Positions 10,640 to 23,750 of a stretch of 64,000 nt of DNA are shown piece by piece. Each line of letters begins with the position of its first letter. Position 1 is the stretch's first letter. The notes beneath the pieces were generated by a model. The model had not been told where the DNA came from and did not search any database. It was given only the letters and a program-made list of their open reading frames with translations. Origin of the DNA: Rosa chinensis (Eukaryota; Streptophyta; Magnoliopsida; Rosales; Rosaceae); contig NC_037093.1 of NCBI RefSeq assembly GCF_002994745.2, positions 19,417,555 to 19,481,554 on the forward strand, in the 5' to 3' direction. Both the position numbers and the translations under genes were made by a program.

Positions 10640-11508
10640 CTAAAACATCATATTAGGTAATTCCACAATATCCGATATATGGATTGAATCATGTTTGTAC
10701 AAGCTCCTAGCTGAAGAGACAAAGTTGCAACCAGGGCATGTACAAGGAGAATGCATGCATGCCTTTTCATGTTCTTTGCTAGTTGAAGTCATGGTTTCTT
10801 TGCAGCCATAGTTGATGTTTCGACATAAAGTTATACTTGATTCCAGAATCGTCTCGATGATCCGACAACGGCTACCAAAGGAACATGTTCCAGGTGGATA
10901 TTTAAGTTTTTTGGAGATGCATGATGAGCAAGTCGTATGCTCATTATGATCACACTGGAAAACAGGTATGTTCAAGGGTTCTTTGCAAATTGAGCAGTCA
11001 AGCAACGTTGGTTCTGTTAAGGTTATGACCCTAACAGGTGGTAATTGGTTATTTTGACATGATGCATGTACTTGATTCCAAGAACTTCTCAATGACCCGA
11101 CAACGCTTAGAGCCAAAGGGGTCAGAACACAAGGGACATTTATGTATTTTGAATTTGCAGGAAGAGCAAATTAGATGGCCATTATCGTCACACTGGAAAA
11201 CTGGGATGCTTAAAGGTTCATAGCAAATTGGGCAGTCAAGCACTCCGGGATGACCTGGCTTCGTTAAGGTTATGATGACACTAAAAAGATTGATGGGTTT
11301 GATCGAATCAAGTAGTTCGTTATTTGGCTCTTGATCTTGGCCGTCATTATAGTCATCATCTTCTATTGCTTCTTCTTGATCTTCTTGTTCTACTTGATCT
11401 TCGCTTTCCTTTACTTTTTGTTCAGGAGAATGTTTCTAAGGTTCAGATTGCTGGCTGGGTCCTCCAATATCTTCATCATCGTCTTCTATACATTGCTTCG
11501 TTTCATAA
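10640..11508 (-). pseudogene. SINA-like RING E3 ligase gene, broken, with duplicated RING
   Basis: On the minus strand an acidic leader (EDQEEAIEDDDYNDGQDQEP, about 11340-11400) runs into a first RING: LDCPICYEPLSIPVFQCDDN, then C-SSC, then CPLC. About 190 bases further on, in another frame, comes a second RING: LDCSICKEPLNIPVFQCDHN, then CSSC. A SIAH-type zinc-finger start follows (CRNINYGCKE, then HEKACMHSPCTCPGCNF). Related genes encode SINA-like ubiquitin ligases. Defects: a TAG in the acidic leader near 11440, a frame change between the RINGs, no start codon, and loss of the C-terminal substrate-binding part after 10640. Confidence 0.75.
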
Positions 11509-11595
11509 TTCACCTCTCAGAGAAACTACGTGCAACTTTGTTTTGAGTTCTTTTTTTCCAAAAATTCCTGTTCCGACGATATATATATATATATA

Positions 11596-11958
11596 CGGAG
11601 CCGTTCGAGAGCGGACGTCCGCAACCCAGAAAAAGTGCGGACGTCGCTGCTCCGGCCTCAATCGAGCAGCGACGGCGCGGCGCGGCTTGCCGGAGGGAGG
11701 CCAGGGGTCGTGCGGAGGGGTATGCGGTCGGGTGGAGTCGCCGGCAACGGGTTTTGCGGTGCTGCACAGAACCTGCAGTTGCAGGTGTGGTGGCTGCCCA
11801 GAAACCGGCAAGCCCGACCTTCTCCGACCTCGAACGGTGCCCAGAACGGTCCGGGATGCCTCCGGCCTCCCTCCTGCAAGCCCTGCTCCGCCGTCACCGC
11901 CTGCTGTGTCGACGTCCACACTTTAGCGACAGTGCGGACGTCCGCCCTTGATCGGGCC

Positions 11959-11962
<4 letters not shown>
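11596..11962. mobile_element. GC-rich inverted-repeat element inside a TA microsatellite
   Basis: A roughly 367-bp GC-rich island has (TA)n on both sides (11578-11595 and 11965-12027). Its ends are imperfect inverted repeats. The left end has CGTTCGAGAGCGGACGTCCG and, inverted, the right end reads CGATCAAGGGCGGACGTCCG. Both are followed by a nearby G-GACGTCG motif. TA repeats on both sides fit a miniature element that inserts in TA microsatellites. The open frames through it are not protein-like. Confidence 0.6.
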
Positions 11963-12030
<68 letters not shown>

Positions 12031-12181
12031 AATATATTCAAAATTATTGTAGATTTCCTAGCTGTATTTGCAATTAAATTTTGTTTCCAGCTAGGAATTC
12101 ATTCCGAATTGTTCTAGGTCAATTGAACAATGAAATTACGACTCTACCATTCCATAGACAATCAACATCATACCAAAAAGA

Positions 12182-13445
12182 TTTTTTTTTTTTTTGATCA
12201 AATAAGAACTTCATTAATAATGAACTGCTTACAACGAGTTTTGGGCGACATCTCTTACACAGAAATGGCCACTAGACTTCCCACTGGGAACTCTATATAC
12301 TGACTCTAAACTGGCACTACAACTGTATGACAAAGACAAAAAGCGCAGGAGCAGTAAATCCTTGACATCGCACCGCTCGTCCAGCCAGTAAGAACTCTAA
12401 AGCTAGACAACTCACTTGTGTCGACACTAACTCATCAACCAGAGTCCTCCTGACCAGCTTTTGATCGACCAAGCCAACACTCGTTGTGACCTAAACTCGA
12501 CCAAAAGGATTGCCGGACTTTCAAACCTGGGACTAAAGAAATCCAACACCATCACCCCCCTATTGTCGACACCATCCATCCTCCACCGCTCCAAAACGCC
12601 ATCGCCTCAGACCCGATCTCATATAGGAAGGACCCACTAGAAGGCCAAGGGTGATGGTCTTGCCAGACTGTTTGCCACCGCTGCTGACCCAACTCCAGAA
12701 CAGGAACGATCCCCAAGACAGCGACAGAGAAGATTGTCTTTGCCACACCGTTAGTAGTGTCGTAATACCAACAAAAATAAAACCAAACCCTAAAACAATA
12801 GTAACAGCCAAACCCGCCACCCTGGCAAACCCGATCCACCATCGCACCACCACCAGCGGTGCCCCGTCCACCACGATCTCCACCTATCAACCAACCAAAC
12901 CCAACTAACAAAACAACCTAAAAAATAAAATAAAAAACATCCCATCTTGGACCCAGAGTGGAACCCCAGGCCCACCACGGAACAAGCCCAGAGAGGCAGC
13001 AACTCTTACTCCCAGCCCACGACTACTTCTGCCCAAAAAAAACCACTCGGCCTAAGGCAGGCCCACAACCGAAGTAGGTCAACGAGGGCCCAGATAGTGG
13101 ATCCAGCCCAAACACGTTGCTGCACAGGAAGCACCACCGCTGCCTTCCTAGCTCCCAGACCGTCGCTCCGCAGCTGCTCTCGGACCCCGACCGCCGTCGA
13201 ACAAACGCCGCCGACAGAGAACCAGCAACTGACATCCTCCACCACCACACCCCCAAAACTCGAGTGCCCAGATCCCTGATGACGAGAAGCACCAGAAATC
13301 GGACACCCGCTGTCTTCCTTCCCGAACCGACCGTCGTCCTCCCCCATCCCTGCTGCAAGATCCGAGAGCCCAACCGACGCCACACAGCCGGACACCGCCT
13401 TCTGCCACAGCGGGTGACTTTTCAGCCACCTAGAGTCTCTTGTTG
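12182..13445 (-). mobile_element. Probable non-LTR retroelement, GC-rich, no recognisable protein
   Basis: A poly-T run (12182-12195) is followed by TTGATCAAATAAGAACTTCA and then about 1.2 kb of GC-rich sequence with strand-overlapping open frames. The poly-T is the complement of a poly-A tail, so the element reads on the minus strand. I could not find a convincing target duplication, and the right limit is estimated from the drop in GC near 13445. It resembles in build the elements at 33862-35110 and 41401-42571. Confidence 0.4.
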
Positions 13446-14100
13446 GATATAGATGAAACTAACATTCATATGTATTTATATGTAATTCCAATAAATTGGC
13501 TTTTTCAAAAAAAATATATTTTCCATTGGGTTTCCGATTCCTTTTTCAAAGTTCCGATAGATATGTAGATACAAATATTTTAATCATTCGTTATAATTTC
13601 TTATGTTGTTCAACATATACAACTACAGTTAAGCTCAAACATCAATGGACTAAATATAAAGACGTCCAAGCTCGTGCGAAAACGAATTGAATACATTAGA
13701 TCCATAGACCATACTCAACTCGTTTGCTCGAATAAGAAAAATTATTCACCCTTAGTCATCTCACCTTATTCATCTCTGATATCAGTGAGACTTAAATCGG
13801 TGACCTTCATAGAGTGTTAGTTATGATAACTAACTAACAAATCACATCACATCACATCTCATCAGCCACTCGAAATCGAAAATAACCGAATCAAACATTG
13901 ATGGAATCCCATATAAATTGCACTCTGGAGAATAAGGTGCTTCTTTTGCGTGGTACTTGGAGAATAAGGTGGTTAGTCACCTAGTCTCATGTAGGGTAGG
14001 CCCTAGCGGTTGAAATGAAAAAACAAAAAGAAATCGATGAGCAGGGCAAACCGAAGCCCATACCCGCCCCATGACCCGGCCCAGTTAGCGTGAACCCTGA
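13446..14100. other. Intergenic, upstream of the PheRS alpha gene
   Basis: AT-rich sequence without a gene. It contains a short CATCA/CACAT-type repeat at about 13842-13863 and, near 14040-14100, the GC-richer core promoter region of the downstream gene. Confidence 0.5.
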
Positions 14101-14107
14101 ACCCAGG

Positions 14108-14114
14108 TATAAAA
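14108..14114 (+). promoter_or_regulatory. TATA box of the PheRS alpha gene
   Basis: TATAAAA lies 50-56 bases upstream of the start codon at 14164. This would place transcription start near 14140 and give a leader of about 25 bases. Confidence 0.55.
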
Positions 14115-14163
14115 CCCCGAATTCACAACGGATTGTGAGAGAGAACAAAGGAGAGCGGAGGCG

Positions 14164-17100
14164 ATGGCGGATTCAGACCCCAAAAGAGCGACGGCGGAGG
14201 AGGCCGTGCTCGGATACCTAGAGAACCACGACGATATCCCGGACTCTCATCTCTTCGCAGACCAAGCTAAACTCAACCACGACGACATCGCCAATGCTAT
14301 TAAGAGTCTCACTGGTCACAGATACGTTGACTCTCAGGTACTTCAACTTCCCTAACCTCCTAATCTCATGCTTCAACACGAAGAGTTTGATTTTCTTCAA
14401 CAGAGATTTCAACTTGTTCATGTTCAATTTCTGGTGTGGCTTTAACTTCGCTACTGGATTCACACACTTGTTAGAATTAGGCACATAGACAATGCACGAA
14501 GAAATTTGGCTATAGATTTATCCAATTTCCTATTCCTCGATTGTGTAATGGTGTGTTGATTACTTCTTGCTACTTGTCGATTTCGCAGGAGATTACAAAG
14601 GAGACATGGTTGCTCACCGAGGAAGGGAAGACATATGCTGTTCATGGAACGCCAGAAGTGCGGCTCTTCCTGTCCATACCGCAACAGGGCATCACAAAAG
14701 ATGAATTGCAGGTAATGCTTCTATGCATTCTTCTCGTGCTTGTGGTTTTTATGTAGTGAGTGATGTGCTGGTATTTGAAGGTGGGATGTTTTAATGCAGA
14801 AAAAGTTTGATGCATCGGTTTTCAAAATAGCTTGCGCCCAGGCTGCAAAGAATAAATGGGTGGACTTTGGAAAGCAACTAGTGACCAGAAAGGTTACCTC
14901 TTACTCAGAAATCTCACTGAACATTAGTATCTTTTAGATTCTTTTTTGTACGGCATGTAGAGGCTATGAATTTCATGGAATTAAACCTAATCCAGTGATG
15001 TGTTTCAATTTATTAACAGAAGTTGGCCTTCTTTTTATAGGATGATGGGTGATACTTATATGTGTTTGCTTAGAAAGAATGAAGATTTTTTTTATTTTTT
15101 GACTTGGAGCTCTTGGAATATATACTTCATCCTCTAATTTCAGGAGTCCCTCATGTTGATTGATGAAGATCCACCCAAAGAACTTGGCATTAGGAAAAAC
15201 AAACTAAAATCTGATATTTGCAAAATCTAATAACTGTTTCTATTTTGTATTAATTTTTCTCTCTGTTGCTGCTGAGTTTATTGTGTGGTTTCATTGGTAT
15301 TTTTAATCATTCATTTTTCTTATTTTATGTTGGGTCTGCTTCATTCTCCTTCTATTTGTGTTCTTTTATTTTATTTTATTTTTTGATGTTAGAGATTCTG
15401 GTGTATTTGATTCCACAAATATTGTTCAAATGTTCGGTGGCACTATCTGTTGTCATGTTTTGTTTCATTTTTGTCTATCTATTACTTTAATTTTTTTTAT
15501 CATAATATTCTCCTTGTGCTTGCTGTAGATCCAACATGTGGATAATGACAAGGTCCAAACTTTGCTTCTACGGATACAGGACGCAAAGGTACAAGATGTA
15601 TACAATATTGACAATATCACATATGATGTCATTAATATGTACATGTGTGACTTATGTATATGTTAAGCTCCAAGCTTCAAAAGCCCATTATGATATTATG
15701 AGGATTGTCATGATGCCTTATCAAATAGAAAACAGCTGATTGTTATGAAAAATCAAATGGTAGTGTTTGCAGCCTTATTATATATAAATGAGCTGGTAGC
15801 ATTGTGTTTTATTGTGGATAGGGTTTTTAATACAATTCTATATTTCTATTATCTGATGCACAGTTCTCGTTCTTCACACTGTTCCTTTTCTCATTGATTT
15901 TTCTTTCTCCCCTCATTAACTCAGGAAATTCAGGACATCAGCCAAGATGACATCAAGGCTCTCACTAAAAGAAAGCTTATTTCTCTGCAGTAAGCATCAG
16001 ATTCTATCCATGTCCTTTGCTTATGTATTTCCCTTGTTATTTTTTTATTTCTCTATTTCAGAGGAAGTAATTCTTTGACCTTGGTAGTTAGTTTATGCAA
16101 GAAAAATTTCTTCTGCTACCTGCAAATTTGGAATCTATATTGAGAATATAACTAACGTTAAAATTTGTAAATTTGTATGCTTGAATCATAGAGTGAAGAA
16201 AGGCTTTTCAGTAAGAAGAGGTCTCAATTATGCTCCTCAGAGAAAGAAAGTTGCTACAGATTTGACTCGAGATATGCTGCAGAGGTATGTACACGCTTAC
16301 ACATGTGGCACTTAATATGGAAATTTAGTTCAGGTTGAGTATTATTTGTGACAACAATTAGAGGATGGGTTCAATGCTAAAGTTCTCTGAAGCATAGTAA
16401 GTTATTAATACTTAGAATCACCAACACAGGGTATGTGCTAGAGGATTTAGATATACAATTCTTGGGACATTTGGACATGATACATTGGAGTAAATGACTT
16501 TAATAACATGTTATATGCATAATTTCGTAATTGAAATTTTGATTTTCCAGTTCAGAACAATACAGCTAAGATTGTTTGTGACTACTATTACCCGTAGTTT
16601 TATTCTAAACTTTAAAAAACAAATCATTATCTAGAATATATTTACTATCACTGGAAAAATTTACCATCAAATCCTAGTGAATAATGGCTTTGATTTTTCA
16701 CCTTGCCAGTTCCCAGTTTCGAGCCCGGTCTGTAGAATGGGTTTGGGGTCTGTAGAATGGGTTTGGGATTCTTGTTACAAAAGAAACTTGCGGCCAGTAC
16801 TAAAAGCACTTTGCTTTTGTTGTTATCTCTCTCCTGGTGCATGTGTCTTCTCGTCGATGATAGTATTCTTATAATTTATACAGTTTCTTCGATGTTGATG
16901 GTGTCTACAGTATGGACTATATATGTCTGTTATCCTTTTGTGGATTCTGTGATTGTATCCATTGTGCTGTTTGACTGTCTGATAGATTTAATGATTGTAT
17001 CTAATGTAGCGGTGATTGGAAAGATCTGGAGTACAAAGACTTTAACTTGAACGCTAAAGGTGCGCCTACTGAACGTGGTTGTCTTCATCCACTGCTGAAG

Positions 17101-20100
17101 GCAAGGATATAATTTTTAGTTTTTGTTTTTAGAGACGTTGGTTTGTATCAAGTTGCATAAATCAATATATCTGTCCTCAGAAGAAATTTCATGCATTTAA
17201 AGATCACAGAAGACAACCACATAACATAACATTATTATAGAGAAACAGTGTAATAACTAATAACGTTAGATATGTTAGATTTATAATGACATGCAAATTT
17301 GGTGTTTCTTGTCCTTTAGTTGACAACCTAATAATTCATCCCACTGTCTCCTGGTGCTGAAGTTGAGGACTATGTTACATAATCTATATTCTATATAAGC
17401 ACAGTGTTTAAAGCTATTTTTTTGAATGACATTGCTGAAGCTGAATCTGCCAATTTTCAGGTACGGAAGCAATTGAAGGACATTTTCCTTCAAATGGGGT
17501 AAGACTCAAATCTATGTCCTCATGTTCCCTGTTCATATTGATGACTTTTGGAGAAATCCTGTAGTCTGACATTTTTTCATAATGTTTTCTACTGACTACA
17601 GGTTTGGAGAGATGCCCACTAATAACTATGTCGAGAGCAGGTGGGTCTATCTGATCTTTTAGCCAGCACTTCTTGTGCTATGAAATTTGAATTATTTGCT
17701 TATAGCTTTGGAAAGGTAGAGCTCCTTCTGAACATTTGATGGAAATGGTAGAATCTAGAAGTAGTTTTAGAAATTGGAAATAATGAGAGATTGATTCAGG
17801 AGCTCTATTATAGGTTTTTGCTTCCAAAGCATGAGACGTTAGATTCCTATGATCAAGAATGCAGCATTAGTCATGATGTGTGACATTAGAAAACAGGGTT
17901 ATAATATTTCCTTTTCCTTCTAACACAATAGAAAATCTCCCTTGAGGAAAATGCATAACTAAATATTTTCACTCGACGTAACACTTTAAGTTCAATCTTC
18001 TTTTTTGATTTTTTCTCTCCTTATATTTGTAAAGAGTTGCTTTTTTCAGGAAACTTCAGCGCTTACAGCACATTGCATACATGATAATTAGTAAGTAATG
18101 TTGACTGTGTGAGACACTAATAATTGTTTACTTGATTATGTGTTACTGCAGCTTCTGGAACTTTGATGCTCTTTTCCAGCCGCAACAACACCCTGCTCGT
18201 GATTCACATGATACATTCTTCCTGAAAGGTCTTGTTGTCCATTTTGCTTTATCATGAATGCTACTGTATCTAGCTTCCAACTGATAATTATCTGGTACTT
18301 TTATAGTTCCTTCAACTACTAAGGAACTTCCTGAAGATTATGTTGAGAGGGTGAAGCGTATACACGAGTCTGGTGGTCATCAGTCCAGGGGGTATGACAC
18401 TGAAACCAAACCGCAGTAATGTTTTAACCCCATAAGATATTAATTAATTATTTCTCTTATCTCTCTTCTTTCATTTTTATCCTGCAGTTATGGATATGAT
18501 TGGAAAAGAGAGGAAGCTGATAAGAATCTTCTGCGGACTCACACAACTGCTGTTTCCTCCAGGATGCTTTACAAGCTAGCACAGGTCTATATTTTTTCAC
18601 TGTTAATGCCCTTCATATTTATATTTATTGTCCAATTGATTGCTGCTTTTTAATGAAAATTAACCTTTTACATTAGCTTCGTATCTAATCTCTGAAATCT
18701 CCTCTTCTTTCCTTGTTCTGACCTCGTGCCATAGCCTTTTTATTCATGTAATGCTGCCTTGGTTTAAATGCCTTTCTGGTGTTGGTAACTAAAGAGCATA
18801 CTTATTTTTTCTGCTACCTTTATTTCAAGCATTTTTGAAGATGGAGTTTTGTCATCTATGTTGGTTAGTTTGATAGTTTGTTAAGTCATTATGCCTCATC
18901 AGTATGTGCATTATGCCTTATCAGTATATTTTCAACTGTTAAGGTTTTAGTAGACATTTCTTTATTCTTTTGCCTACACAGCTTCTGATGTTGTTTGTTA
19001 CTTCATTATGTGAAATTGTTTCTGTCTACACTGCCACTTATCTCAATTCCTCACACATGCTCACTCCAATTTGTAAATGTATTCTTTATTAGGATTGTGC
19101 ACAGAAACCTTTCACTCCCAAGAAGTACTTTTCTATAGATCGTGTTTTCAGAAATGAAGCAGTAGATCGAACACATCTTGCAGAGTTCCACCAAATAGAA
19201 GGTATTATTAGTTTATATCTCATGATGGAGTTAGATATCTATGGACATTCACTAGGTCAATAATTCTCTTCATCTCTGGCTCTGTATAAAAGCTGAACTA
19301 AATTAATTGAAGTGCTCATTCTTGATTTGGCCCTGAGATAATCTAGTTAACCAAGAAACCTGGCGAAAGCTCAGTTTTTCTACTACAAAGCCTGTCTGTC
19401 TCTGAGTTAGTTGCATTAAAAAATGCTAGTTACTTAATTGGGTAAGATCTTCAGTTCGAATATCACTTGGTCGTTGGCGACCAAAGGGTAAAGGATATGC
19501 TATAGAGCAATGTTGCATCACTTGGTCCTTAGCACCCTAAAGGGTAAAAGGATATGCTATAGAGCGATGTTGCACTGCTGTTGCTAAGTTATAGATCTCA
19601 TTTATAAACACTCTTCTGCCTGAATTCTTGTTTTTGGATTTAGGTTTGATATGTGATCGAGGGCTTACTCTGGGCGACTTGATAGGAGTCCTCCAAGACT
19701 TCTTCTCACGGCTGGGTAATACACTGGCTGGCATTGTGCTATTCTCTTGGTTTTTTGCTTGTGATGTTGGAATCTGTGTATTATAATTGTGAACTTCGTC
19801 ATTTCTAATTCTCTTTTTTATATTTCAGGCATGTCCGATCTGAAATTCAAACCAGCCTATAATCCATATACTGAGCCGAGCATGGAGATTTTCGGGTGAG
19901 ATATTCATGAATTTCACAATATTTTATGCTTTTATTTTTTATTTTTTATGTTGAAATGTTATTCCATGTTGGGTATTTGGTACTTTGAAGTTTGATAAGT
20001 TTTCATGCTTTCTTACAGTTATCATAAAGGCTTTGGCAAGTATGTAGAAATTGGAAACTCTGGCATGTTCCGGCCTGAAATGTTGCTTCCTATGGGACTC

Positions 20101-20465
20101 CCAGAAGATGTCAGTGTTATTGCATGGGGCCTCTCCCTGGAAAGGTGAGAATAACTAATAAGTTACTGTTTTTATGACTACTATTTTATTTATGAGGATA
20201 GGCTGGAACAATCCTAACTCCCAACTATGCTTGGCACAATGAATGACACTCTTTATGGAATTTGAACCAGACCAACCATGATTCTCTATGGCATTGACAA
20301 CATTCGAGATCTTTTTGGGCACAAGGTAACACTTTTTACGTTCTACATTGAACACTGTTTGTTGACTTGCCATTCATGTTGATTTGTGTGGTTTTTAAAT
20401 TGCAGGTCGATCTAGGTCTCATCAAGAAAAACCCCATCTGTCGGATTGGATTAGAATCTGATTAA
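14164..20465 (+). CDS. FARSA: Phenylalanine-tRNA ligase alpha subunit, cytosolic (18 exons)
   Basis: The enzyme charges tRNA-Phe with phenylalanine in the cytosol as an alpha2beta2 complex. Exons: 14164-14337, 14589-14711, 14800-14892, 15529-15588, 15925-15989, 16192-16284, 17010-17100, 17461-17498, 17602-17640, 18152-18228, 18307-18391, 18488-18584, 19093-19201, 19644-19715, 19829-19895, 20019-20144, 20271-20325, 20406-20465. They total 1524 nt, giving 507 residues plus TAA, with all phases agreeing. The N-terminal part (about 1-200) has the winged-helix tRNA-binding arrangement of eukaryotic alpha subunits. The class II catalytic core holds QPQQHPARD (268-276), motif 2 FRNE (364-367) and motif 3 GLSLER (465-470). 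The intron at 17101-17460 begins GC, not GT. No damage is seen, and the gene is very likely functional. Confidence 0.95.
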
Positions 20466-20881
20466 GAAAAGATCGATAAGTAGCCATAGCACACTGGAAT
20501 TTCCATAACCATCTGAAATTTGTGTTATTGTATTATTCTCATTTTGAATACCAAACATACTGAGTTATCCATTTAACCTGATTGAGTAATTGAGAAAGAA
20601 AAGAGCTAGATAGGGTTTGTGGTTAGGTAATGTACAAGCGATGTTATATCTGTAAGGATTTTACTCATTCTCTTTTCAAAAGTATTGTGAAATCGATGAT
20701 GCTTGTGATACCCTATTGGAATTAATTACTGCATTTTTTTTTTATATCCATAATTATTGCACTTTCCCTTTTCTTTCTTTCTTTCTTTTTTTATTATTTA
20801 TTTTTCTAATCTTTTTTTTTGAGTGGAAATGTTAATGGCCCACCGCTCAAGAGATGCAACACAAAGTGTAATATATTTTTT
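20466..20881 (+). other. 3' untranslated and downstream region of the PheRS alpha gene
   Basis: AT-rich, with no second gene. It ends at the target duplication of the LINE that starts at 20898. Confidence 0.5.
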
Positions 20882-21180
20882 GTTTTTTTGAGATAATTTT
20901 TTTTTGAGTAAAATAGGTCATCCCTTTATTGAATTATAGAAAGATTACATTACATTAGGGTCATCTGCAATAGCAGCCATAAGAAATTGTCCTGCTGTAA
21001 AGTCTTGGCAAAGAAGAAACTGTCCTGCTGTAAAGTCTTGGCATGATCTGCCACCAAGTGAGCCACCGAATTGCCACCTCTCTTGGTATGAACCATCCTC
21101 ATATTTGGAGATGAAGCTATCATGTCCACAAAATCGTCATAAATTCTGCCCCCAATGCAGACAGATTCGCTGCAACCGGC

Positions 21181-23745
21181 CTAGAAACTTGTCGCTGCAC
21201 AAGTAAGGAGTCGCTCTCCAATATGACAGGAGACGTTGTGCTCCAACACAAAATGCACAGCCATGTGACAGGCTAAAGCTTCTGCATGTTCAGCTGAGAG
21301 AAGGTTTTGCAGAGGCCCAGCACCACCAGCTACCAGCGTGCCCCAAGCATCACGAACAACAAAACCCCAGCCTCCCATCTTCAAATCAGAATGGAAAGAT
21401 CCATCCATGTTGAATTTGAGAACACCAACAGGAGGATGTATCCATCTCAATATCTTGGTTCCATGACCAGGCACCACAGCTTTCGCATTGTGACAATGGT
21501 ATTCAGCCAAACCAGTACTTGCACGCAAGGCTACATCATCTGCATGAAGTCTTTTCTGCTCCCAAACTCTCTGATTCCTCTCTTTCCAGAGATTCCAAAG
21601 CAGATATAAAAATTCATCGAACGCCGGCCTAGGAAGCTGCTTAGCACAGAAGCTAATCCACTCCACCACATCTAATCCATCAGTTTGCACATCAAAGCAA
21701 ACTTGACTCACCTGCCTATGAGTATGTAACACATGCTGAGCAAAAGGACAACTACGACATAGGTGTAAGGTTGATTCAATCTCACTATCACATAACACGC
21801 AAGTTTGGGATTCCAAAATGACATGTTTAGAAGTTAATCTTTCCATCGAGGGCAGTATGTCATGGCATACCCTCCATATATGTAGCTTTGCAGAATTTGG
21901 AATTCTGCTCTTCCAAATCTTATTCCAAAACTCACCATTAACTACTAAAGTACAAGGCCTTCGAGATGTAGAGTGAACAAAGGCATGGCTATAGGCCGTC
22001 TTCACAGAAAAATCTCCATTGCGTTCCAATCTTCAAACACACTTATCATCGACAGCCCTAGAGCTCAAAGGAATGCACAGAACGGCTTCTGCTTCCTCAA
22101 CAGAGAATAAAGTTCGAATCAAAGATTCATTCCAACTGAAAAAATTAGATAAAAGCTCACAGACCTTAAGAGAAAGGTTCCCACTAGCAGTATGCATGGC
22201 CGGCTTATACTCCAGAACACCTGGGATCCATGGATCACACCACACTCTCACATGCTCCCCATTACCAATCTGCCAATAATATCCTTGTGAAATTAAATCC
22301 CTAGCTGAAAGAATGTTTCTCCAAGAATAAGAGGGGGAACCATGCAACTCAGCCGTCCAAAAAGTGTCTGTTGGAAAATATTTGGCAGTATACAACCGAG
22401 CAATCAGGGATGAAGGATTTTTAATGATTCTCCAGGCGGCCAGGCCTGTTTTGCAAGCATCACTAAATTGAATTCAGCTAAACTTCTGAAACCCAAACCA
22501 CCCTCCTCCTTAGTATTACATAAGGTGTCCCATGATTTCCAATGAATTTTTCGTATGTCCAGAGTACTACCCCACCAAAATCTTGCGCACATGTGGTCCA
22601 AGTCTTCACAGAAACCCTTAGTAAGCTGAAAAATGCTCATGACATAAGTAGGTAAAGCCTGTGCCACTACTCTAATAAGAATATCTTTACCGGCACCACT
22701 CAAAAGTTTACCTTGCCAATTCTCCAATTTTTTTGCCAAATTATCCTTGATGTATTGAAAAGTTGCTGTTCTTTTCCTACCTACATAAGTAAGTAGGCCT
22801 AAATATTTTTCATGGGAATCAACAACCTCCACGCCCAATAAACACTTCCTCTTGCATAATAGCTAGAACATTTTTACTAAAAACAACTGAGCTCTTATTA
22901 AAGTTCACCAACTGACCTGATGCTCTTCCATAAGTTTCTAGCACGTCTTGAATTTGATAGCAGTCCTCCAAATCAGCATTAGCATATAACATGCTATCGT
23001 CTGCAAACAATAAATGATTAACTGTAGGGGCTTCACTATAAATCTCAATGCTAGAAAGTAACCCTTCCCTCTGCTTCTGTTGTAATAGAGCTGAGAAGCC
23101 TTCAGCTCCAATCAAGAACAAATAGGGAGATAAAGGATCCCCATGTCTCAGACCTCGTGAAGGAATCACAAAGCCTCTAGGCTCTAGGTTTACCACGCAC
23201 CAAAAAAGAATATCAGATTGTAGTCACACACTGCATTACCAAATCAATCCAAGCTTGAGCAAAGCAAAAATGATTGATCGCCCTCCTAAGGAACTCCCAC
23301 TCCATATGATCGTAAGCTTTACTGAGGTCTAATTTTAAAGCCATGAATCTCTCAGAACCATCTCGTTTATTGTGAACAAAATGAGCCATTTCATTAGCTA
23401 CAAGAATGTTATTCGTAATTAACCTATACCCAGAATGAAAGCACTCTGGAATGGTGATATCAAAGCAGGCAGCAGAAGCTTCAATCTGTTAGCAATAGCT
23501 TTTGAGCACAATTTATAAATCATGTTGCATAAAGCTATGGGTCTAAGATCAGACATATGCTCCTGATTACTCACTTTAGGGATTAGACAAATATGTGTAA
23601 AATTTATCTGTTTGAGAATTTGACCAATATGAAGAAAACTTTGAATTGCTTCCGTAACTTCTTCACCAATAGATTCCCAATAGTGTTGAAAGAATAGTGG
23701 AGGCATGCCATCCGAACCTAGAGACTTCGTCGGATACATTTGAAA
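21181..23745 (-). pseudogene. LINE ORF2, 3' part: reverse transcriptase, zinc-binding, RNase H
   Basis: Minus-strand frames from 23739 down give the RT domain: KSLGSDGMPPLFFQ, then LRPIALCN, then SRGLRHGDPLSPYLF near 23150 and the catalytic FADDS near 23010. These are followed by a zf-RVT module (IWKSRIPNSAKLHIWR near 21900) and an RNase H type domain (LKFNMDGSF, then GGWGFVVRD near 21400). The reading is cut by several frame changes and stops, for example around 22400, 22820 and 23196-23419. It is a dead copy. The RNase H marks it as a plant L1-clade LINE. Confidence 0.85.
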
Positions 23746-23750
23746 TAAGG

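Noticed and set aside
11503..12041. Open frames with long IYIYIY runs and GC-rich tails
   Set aside because: They are translations of the (TA)n tracts and the GC-rich inverted-repeat element, open in several frames at once.
12552..13452. Overlapping open frames of 80-129 codons on both strands
   Set aside because: High GC removes stops in all frames. None shows a domain, and the block behaves as part of a retroposed element.
15144..15230. Possible extra PheRS alpha exon after the AG at about 15143
   Set aside because: Including it would break the otherwise continuous phase between exons 3 and 4, and the peptide does not fit the protein.
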